64,000 nucleotides of DNA from Spirosoma fluviale (GTDB lineage Bacteria > Bacteroidota > Bacteroidia > Cytophagales > Spirosomataceae). This document shows, one piece after another, positions 59,662-64,000 of the stretch (position 1 is its first letter; the number at the start of each line of letters is the position of its first letter). The notes beneath the pieces are model-generated. The model saw nothing but the letters and a program-made list of their open reading frames with translations. It ran no database searches and was not told the origin of the DNA. The DNA lies in assembly GCF_900230225.1 (NCBI RefSeq), contig NZ_OCNH01000003.1, positions 1,213,064-1,277,063 on the forward strand. Direction: 5' to 3'. A program made the position numbers and the translations under genes.

Positions 59662-61200
59662 TTGGAAAAGCTGTGTAGAGGATACAGTTGCCTGTTGATT
59701 TGGCTTGCCGTGTTTCTGTCCGGAATAGCAACGGCACAAAATCTTATTCCCAATGGGAGCTTTGAAACCTACCGTAATTGCCCTTGGCAGGATAACCTGC
59801 TGGCCGAAGCTACACCCTGGTATAACCCGAACCGCGCCACTCCCGATTTTTACCATACCTGTTTTCAGACGGGCCAAATGTTGTTGCCGCCCCGGTCCGG
59901 TCAGGGAGCAGGGCGATTGTTTTTTGACCAGGGATGGGCAGAATACCTGGGAGTACGCCTTACGAAGCCACTGAACGCCAATGAGTGTTATTACTTCGAG
60001 ATGTATGTGGTTACAGATACACCAACTAAATACCAGACTGAAACGCTCGGTGCTTACTTTTCGGCTGACCCGGTTACCAACCCGGCCTCAACGGATCGAC
60101 TGGTTGTGCAGCCGCAAATTCTGGACAACGCCCCCCAGTCCAGTATTACCAGGCTACAGTGGCAGCGCATAGCCGGTTTCCTGACTGCCAAAGGTGGCGA
60201 GCAATATGTTACCATTGGCAGTTTTACCAAAACACCCCAGTTTCTTGGGTTTTATTATCTGTTCGTCGACGATATTTCGCTGGTTCCCATTAAGCTTGAC
60301 CTGGGTAATGATTCCACGCTATGTGGTCGGAAAAGTACCCTTCTGCTCGATGCCACTACGCCGGGCGCTTCCTATTATCGCTGGAATGACGGTAGTACAA
60401 AACCTACACTGCTCGTTACCAGACCGGGTAAATACTCCGTAACCGCTGTAACAAATTGCAAAACCCTTCAGGATAGTATTACCGTTAACTACGCGCTGGA
60501 TTTTGACCTGGGAGCCGATACAACCATTTGTAATGGACAGACGCTTACCCTGAATGTTCCAACAGCAGCCGGAGCAACGTATCGCTGGCAGGATGGTTCC
60601 CGGCAAAATACGCTTACCGTTCGGGCGGAGGGGCGGTACGACATTCAGGTTACGCAGGCCGGTTGCGTGGCGACTGATAGTATTTATGTGCGGTACATCA
60701 GGCCTCCCCAACTGGATCTGGGGCCGGATCAGTCCTTGTGCGGGGCGCAGCTGTTCACCATAAAACCAACCCTAGCCGAAGGGAAGTTTTCCTGGCTGGA
60801 TCAGGTGCCGGGTATCGAACGAACGGTAAGTAGTTCCGGGGTATACAGGGCCAGTGTTCAGAATGATTGTGCTACAGCACTGGATTCTGTTTACATCGAT
60901 TACGAAGCCTGTGATTGTATACTATATGCGCCGAATAGCTTCACCCCGAATGGAGATGGTCAGAATGATCAATTCCTGGCTTACGGCTGTGGCGATATTA
61001 CCATTACATCACTGGCTATATTCAACCGCTGGGGTGAAATTGTTTTTCAGACGGCTACAGAACCGTTTCAGTGGAATGGATACTATCGGGGCAAAGCTTG
61101 TGAAACCGGAGTTTACGCCTGGAGTATAACGTATAAACTCAATCAACGGGGAAAGATAAAGCCCGGTCAACAGCAGGGATCACTTAGCCTGATTCGCTAA
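59662..61200 (+). CDS. T9SS type B sorting domain (CHU_C) surface protein
   Basis: A 512-residue exported protein (signal peptide to about IATAQ, residue 26). Residues 27-215 form a lectin-like/carbohydrate-binding-type domain (LIPNGSFETYRNCPWQDNLL...FYYLFVDDISLVPI); about 220-420 hold three 80-residue repeats beginning LDLGNDSTLCG, FDLGADTTICN and LDLGPDQSLCG, Ig-like cell-adhesion modules; the last 90 residues are the gliding-motility C-terminal domain (APNSFTPNGDGQNDQF, SLAIFNRWGEIVFQT, CETGVYAWSITY). The start codon must be TTG at 59662, since an in-frame stop lies just upstream and no ATG fits the signal peptide. It is exported by the type IX system, probably to the surface. Confidence 0.9.
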   Translation: MEKLCRGYSCLLIWLAVFLSGIATAQNLIPNGSFETYRNCPWQDNLLAEATPWYNPNRATPDFYHTCFQTGQMLLPPRSGQGAGRLFFDQGWAEYLGVRLTKPLNANECYYFEMYVVTDTPTKYQTETLGAYFSADPVTNPASTDRLVVQPQILDNAPQSSITRLQWQRIAGFLTAKGGEQYVTIGSFTKTPQFLGFYYLFVDDISLVPIKLDLGNDSTLCGRKSTLLLDATTPGASYYRWNDGSTKPTLLVTRPGKYSVTAVTNCKTLQDSITVNYALDFDLGADTTICNGQTLTLNVPTAAGATYRWQDGSRQNTLTVRAEGRYDIQVTQAGCVATDSIYVRYIRPPQLDLGPDQSLCGAQLFTIKPTLAEGKFSWLDQVPGIERTVSSSGVYRASVQNDCATALDSVYIDYEACDCILYAPNSFTPNGDGQNDQFLAYGCGDITITSLAIFNRWGEIVFQTATEPFQWNGYYRGKACETGVYAWSITYKLNQRGKIKPGQQQGSLSLIR

Positions 61201-61239
61201 TTGCATAGTGAATATTAACAATACTACGTATTTTGCCGG

Positions 61240-61290
61240 ATAGAAAGGCCATGTGCCGCCAATGAGGTTGTATCTGAAAAACCTTTCTAT
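61240..61290 (+). promoter_or_regulatory. Leader stem before the SMR transporter
   Basis: ATAGAAAGG (61240-61248) pairs with CCTTTCTAT (61282-61290), enclosing 33 nt and ending 8 nt before the transporter start codon. It could sequester the start region. It does not match a guanidine riboswitch that I know, so no ligand is proposed. Confidence 0.3.
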
Positions 61291-61298
61291 GGGCTCAA

Positions 61299-61619
61299 AT
61301 GGCTTGGCTTATTCTTATTCTGGCTGGTTTGTTTGAAGTTGGTTTTACAACCTGCCTCAAGCTGTCAGATAACTTCCGGCATCCTGGCTGGGCAACTGGC
61401 TTTTTGATCTGTGCCATAGCCAGCTTTTATTGTCTTAACAAAGCCGCACAGAGTATTCCGTTGGGTACTGCGTATGCCGTTTGGACTGGTATTGGAGCCG
61501 CCGGTACAGTTGTAGTCGGTATGGTATTTTTTCGTGAGCCAAACGATTTCTGGCGGTTATTTTTCATTACGCTTTTGATCGGTTCAGTGGTTGGATTAAA
61601 GGCGGTGTCAGCCAATTAA
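61299..61619 (+). CDS. SMR family transporter, SugE/Gdx-like
   Basis: A 106-residue four-helix exporter: MAWLILILAGLFEVGFTTCL with the essential glutamate E13, and SIPLGTAYAVWTGIGAAGTV in helix 3, which is nearly the SugE/Gdx signature. Gdx proteins export guanidinium in exchange for protons, as antiparallel dimers. A single gene therefore suffices. Gene symbol is left empty since guanidinium versus drug specificity is not certain, although the GTAYAVWTGIGA block favours Gdx. It is convergent with an MFS gene. Confidence 0.88.
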   Translation: MAWLILILAGLFEVGFTTCLKLSDNFRHPGWATGFLICAIASFYCLNKAAQSIPLGTAYAVWTGIGAAGTVVVGMVFFREPNDFWRLFFITLLIGSVVGLKAVSAN

Positions 61620-61651
61620 GGCTTGATAGATTAAGGGTATTGAAGGGCTCT

Positions 61652-62860
61652 TTAAAAAAGCTTGACCAGTTTGGCCAGACCAGCCGAGATAAGTAGCATA
61701 ACGGCTACAAAGCCTAACCCATACACCAGCCCAAAGGCTTCGGCAACGAAGCCGATGATGGGCGGACCGGCCAAAAAACCAATAAAGCTAAACGTAGCAA
61801 ATGTAGCCAGTCCAGCAGCGGGTGGAATTCCCTCAACCCGCATGGAGGCCGCGTACAGCACCGGTGCGCCCAACGAGCAGCCTGCTCCCAGCACGGCAAA
61901 GCCAATAAGCGCCGTTGCCGGGAAGGGAAGCGCAATGGCAAACAAGAGGCCTACTGCCCCAATGACTCCCCCGATCTGTAACCAGCGTTTTGCTCCAATT
62001 TTGGGGATAATCGCATCGCCCAGAAAACGGAAACCTGTCATCGTAAGCGAGAACGCGCCAAAACCCAGCGCAGCAATCTGGCTGCTGGCACCCAGGGTTT
62101 CGCGCAAATAAACGGCACTCCAGTCAAAAGCGGCACCTTCGCCCATGGCTAAGGACAAACCAATCAAAATCATCAGTAATAAGTCCACATTAGGCCGGAC
62201 GAATGACGAACCGGCTTTCTCGCCCGTTTCAGTACGGCTGCTCGACGGGATTTTTGCCAGAATTGGTTGCAGGATAAACGTCATTATCAGTATTAAACCC
62301 GCCATAACAGCAATATGCACCGGTGGCGAAACATGCAGGGCAATAACGGCCCCTGCAATACCGGAGCCAAATAATCCACCCAGACTCCACATGCCGTGGC
62401 ACGACGACATGATGACGATACCCCGTGCCCGTTCCAGGTTGGTAGCGGTGGTATTCATGGCTACGTTGATGAGGGCGGCATTCAACCCCATCAGGAATAA
62501 ACCGAGGCAAAGCACAATTGGATTGGGAGCGTTAAGCGGAATGCAAACGGCTAATGTTAAGCCCACCGCCGACCAGAAGCAGGATCGCGCTTCGCCCAGC
62601 CGGGCAATGATCCAGCCTGTTAATGGGTTCATAACCAGCAGACCAATTGGCATGGCAAACAGCGTCAGTCCCAGTTCGGCGTCGGAAAGATGCAGCTTCG
62701 CTTTGACAAATGGAATGTGGGAAACCCAACTGCCAAACAAAATACTATCGGAAGCAAAGACCAGTCCAACGGCGAGTGCCTGCCGGTTCAGGAAGAACGT
62801 CAGCAGGTTTTGAATGAATAAATTTCGATTTGGTTTGTTGAGCGATGCTGTTGTATTCAT
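61652..62860 (-). CDS. MFS transporter, YbjJ-like
   Basis: A 402-residue, 12-helix major facilitator: GSWVSHIPFVKAKLHLSDAE, GLTLFAMPIGLLVMNPLTGW, GLFLMGLNAALINVAMNTTA and IVIMSSCHGMWSLGGLFGSG resemble E. coli YbjJ and fucose-permease relatives. The C-terminal half repeats the GAPVLYAASM and PPIIGFVAE blocks. The substrate is unknown. A terminator at 62867-62894 separates it from the upstream msrA gene on the same strand, so it has its own promoter. Confidence 0.85.
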   Translation of the reverse strand: MNTTASLNKPNRNLFIQNLLTFFLNRQALAVGLVFASDSILFGSWVSHIPFVKAKLHLSDAELGLTLFAMPIGLLVMNPLTGWIIARLGEARSCFWSAVGLTLAVCIPLNAPNPIVLCLGLFLMGLNAALINVAMNTTATNLERARGIVIMSSCHGMWSLGGLFGSGIAGAVIALHVSPPVHIAVMAGLILIMTFILQPILAKIPSSSRTETGEKAGSSFVRPNVDLLLMILIGLSLAMGEGAAFDWSAVYLRETLGASSQIAALGFGAFSLTMTGFRFLGDAIIPKIGAKRWLQIGGVIGAVGLLFAIALPFPATALIGFAVLGAGCSLGAPVLYAASMRVEGIPPAAGLATFATFSFIGFLAGPPIIGFVAEAFGLVYGLGFVAVMLLISAGLAKLVKLF

Positions 62861-62866
62861 ATTACA

Positions 62867-62894
62867 AAAATAGCCGGTTTAGCCCGGCTATTTT
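62867..62894 (-). terminator. Intrinsic terminator of msrA
   Basis: An 11-bp stem (62867-62877 AAAATAGCCGG with 62884-62894) with a 6-nt loop, followed on the minus strand by the T-run complementary to CAAAAA at 62865. It sits between the msrA stop (62947) and the MFS start (62860). Confidence 0.8.
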
Positions 62895-62946
62895 CAACAA
62901 TCTATTATCTATTACTGAGGCTCTATTGAGCCCAAGAAGCCACCAA

Positions 62947-63609
62947 TTAGTTGTTCATGGTTAACGACGTATTGTTTTTAAGGTGTCCGGCCATGGCTTT
63001 CCGGAGTTTCTCAACTTTGGGCAAAGAGACCCGCTGAATGTAGGGCTGGTCGGGATGCAGTGCAAAATAATTCTGATGGTAGTTTTCTGCCGGGTAGAAC
63101 ACCGTGATAGGTGTCACCTCTGTAACAACCGGATTGGCGTAGTGCTTCGATTCGTTGGTTCGCTTGATGGCTGCCAGAATCTCGGCTTTTTCGGCGGGTG
63201 TCCGGTAAAACGCTACGGATCGGTAATCACGACCAACATCAGGTCCCTGGCGGTTCAGCGTCGTGGGGTCATGACCGGCAAAGAAAGCGTCGAGTAGTTG
63301 CGAGTAGCTGATCACCTTCGGATCGTAATAAACCTGAACGGATTCGGCATGGCCGGTCATATCAGTGCCTACCTGCTCGTAGGTGGGATTCTTGACCGTT
63401 CCACCGGCATACCCGGAAATAACTTCCCGAACTCCTTTGAGCTGGTTCATGCCTTCATCCAGAGCCCAGAAACAGCCCCCTGCAAAGGTGGCGACCGCTT
63501 CGCCCTCTTTCAACGTCGGGAGTTTAGCGGGCGCGTAGTCTTTTGATTGGCCCTGAGCACAACCTGCCAGCAGGAGCAGGCTGAGTGCCAGTAAGTGAAT
63601 TCCTTTCAT
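62947..63609 (-). CDS. msrA: Peptide-methionine (S)-S-oxide reductase, lipoprotein form
   Basis: MsrA reduces methionine-S-sulfoxide in oxidised proteins. The 220-residue protein has the active-site motif GGCFW (C46), GVREVISGYAGGTVKNPTYE, GHAESVQVYYDP and PITVFYPAENYHQNY. The N-terminus is a lipoprotein signal with lipobox LLAGC (C17), so the enzyme is anchored in the envelope and probably repairs periplasmic or outer-membrane proteins. No C-terminal resolving cysteine is visible; a periplasmic thiol donor must be assumed. msrB is not adjacent. Confidence 0.95.
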   Translation of the reverse strand: MKGIHLLALSLLLLAGCAQGQSKDYAPAKLPTLKEGEAVATFAGGCFWALDEGMNQLKGVREVISGYAGGTVKNPTYEQVGTDMTGHAESVQVYYDPKVISYSQLLDAFFAGHDPTTLNRQGPDVGRDYRSVAFYRTPAEKAEILAAIKRTNESKHYANPVVTEVTPITVFYPAENYHQNYFALHPDQPYIQRVSLPKVEKLRKAMAGHLKNNTSLTMNN

Positions 63610-63667
63610 GTTGTTTAGTGAAGTATTTAGTTACTGTATAAACGATTGAAAATGAGTTCCGGTTTCT

Positions 63668-63769
63668 TTTTGCCACAGAGATGCACCGAGAAGACACTGA
63701 GATACACAGAGTTTTTATAATTTATTCTTTGTGTATCTCTGTGTCTTCTCGTGCATCTCTGTGGCAAAA
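63668..63769. repeat. CACAGAGATGCAC-word palindrome with 43-bp arms
   Basis: Left arm 63668-63711 (TTTTGCCACAGAGATGCACC start) and right arm 63727-63769 are near-perfect reverse complements over 43 bp, with one single-base slip and two mismatches. Within each arm the CAGAGAT/ACACTGAGATACACAGAG words repeat. It belongs to the same word family as 46989-47049 and 49866-49975. Confidence 0.9.
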
Positions 63770-63780
63770 CATATACATCA

Positions 63781-63825
63781 GCAAGAAAGCCGATAAAGTC
63801 ATGACGACCCTATCGGCTTTCTTGC
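63781..63825. terminator. 15-bp hairpin after the susD gene end
   Basis: GCAAGAAAGCCGATA (63781-63795) and its exact reverse complement (63811-63825) form a 15-bp stem with a 15-nt loop, 17 nt after the SusD stop codon on the minus strand. There is no long T-run, so termination is probable rather than certain. Confidence 0.55.
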
Positions 63826-63841
63826 ATACGTCACTTGTCCG

Positions 63842-64000
63842 TTAAACGCCGGGATAGCCAGGGTTCTGAGTTTTCAGATTGGGGTTGTTCAACAACTCCT
63901 GCTTGGGAATAGGCAGCAGCAGGTGTTTCTCCTGGAGAGCCTGATTCGAACTCAGGTTCACATGGCCCACAAAGTTGTCGAAGCCGTTGGTCTTCTCGTT
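63842..64000 (-). CDS. RagB/SusD family nutrient-uptake lipoprotein (C-terminus only)
   Basis: Only the last 52 codons lie in the window. The end LLLPIPKQELLNNPNLKTQN followed by PGYPGV is the typical C-terminus of SusD/RagB proteins, which sit on the outer surface and hand glycans or other nutrients to a SusC TonB-dependent transporter. The matching SusC gene should lie beyond the right edge of the window, upstream of susD on this strand. The substrate cannot be judged. Confidence 0.85.
   Translation of the reverse strand, partial: NEKTNGFDNFVGHVNLSSNQALQEKHLLLPIPKQELLNNPNLKTQNPGYPGV

Overview
The window reads as a chromosome segment of a Bacteroidota bacterium, most likely order Cytophagales and close to Spirosoma. 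The grounds are: a GldA-type gliding ABC subunit, two type IX secretion cargo proteins (one type A and one CHU_C/type B C-terminus), a GLPGLI protein, a TonB-type outer-membrane barrel, a SusD C-terminus, a TonB-C periplasmic protein, promoters of the form TTG-N19-TAnnTTTG, and almost no Shine-Dalgarno sequences. No rRNA, tRNA, CRISPR array or prophage was seen. The genus is inference; the phylum is well supported.

Layout. 1-9.4 kb: MazG pyrophosphohydrolase (cut by the window edge), M16 peptidase, heptosyltransferase, a Tat-signal HisC-like aminotransferase, TonB-C protein, MFS transporter, aroB, DUF4136 lipoprotein, gldA. 9.6-21.4 kb: amino-acid permease, lipoprotein methyltransferase, holin-like protein, a minus-strand block of metallopeptidase, rfaE2, flippase-like protein, panD and a MoeB-rhodanese fusion, then a DUF1080 plus TIM-barrel pair, a degenerate Fic protein and a secreted CotH protein. 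21.8-28.9 kb: TetR, aminopeptidase P, subtilase, a duplicated-domain secreted protein, an OmpR/histidine kinase pair, DUF486. 28.9-37.6 kb: hldD, a PTPS-family enzyme, lpxB, nitrilase, acyltransferase, a 33-residue membrane ORF, hisB, a NYN-cold-shock fusion, pabB. 37.8-47.1 kb: outer-membrane barrel and GLPGLI pair, a ThuA/PQQ-dehydrogenase/PKD/cytochrome c giant, META lipoprotein, LEA protein. 47.1-52.7 kb: a sugar oxidation cluster (MFS, two Gfo/Idh, TIM-barrel epimerase) with a four-helix-bundle gene inserted in it. 52.8-64 kb: BlaI/M56 pair with tandem operators, phosphotransferase, TPR histidine kinase and LytTR regulator, CHU_C protein, SMR exporter, MFS, MsrA, SusD end.

Functional links. 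Four genes serve LPS core or lipid A (heptosyltransferase, rfaE2, hldD, lpxB), although they are scattered. Two clusters combine DUF1080, Gfo/Idh and AP-endonuclease-2-type TIM barrels and probably handle oxidised (3-keto) sugars.

The most unusual signal is non-coding. About a dozen intergenic gaps are filled by palindromes, each built of locus-specific iterated words (GAATGAGTGAATGA, GGAGTTA, TTATTGGTTA, AGTGGTTAGT, CACAGAGATRCAC, AGACGCAATACC). Their ends often reach into stop or start codons of the flanking genes. One word family encloses a four-helix-bundle (S23/IVP-type) gene inside an exact 20-bp inverted repeat, which looks like a minimal mobile or repeat-associated element.
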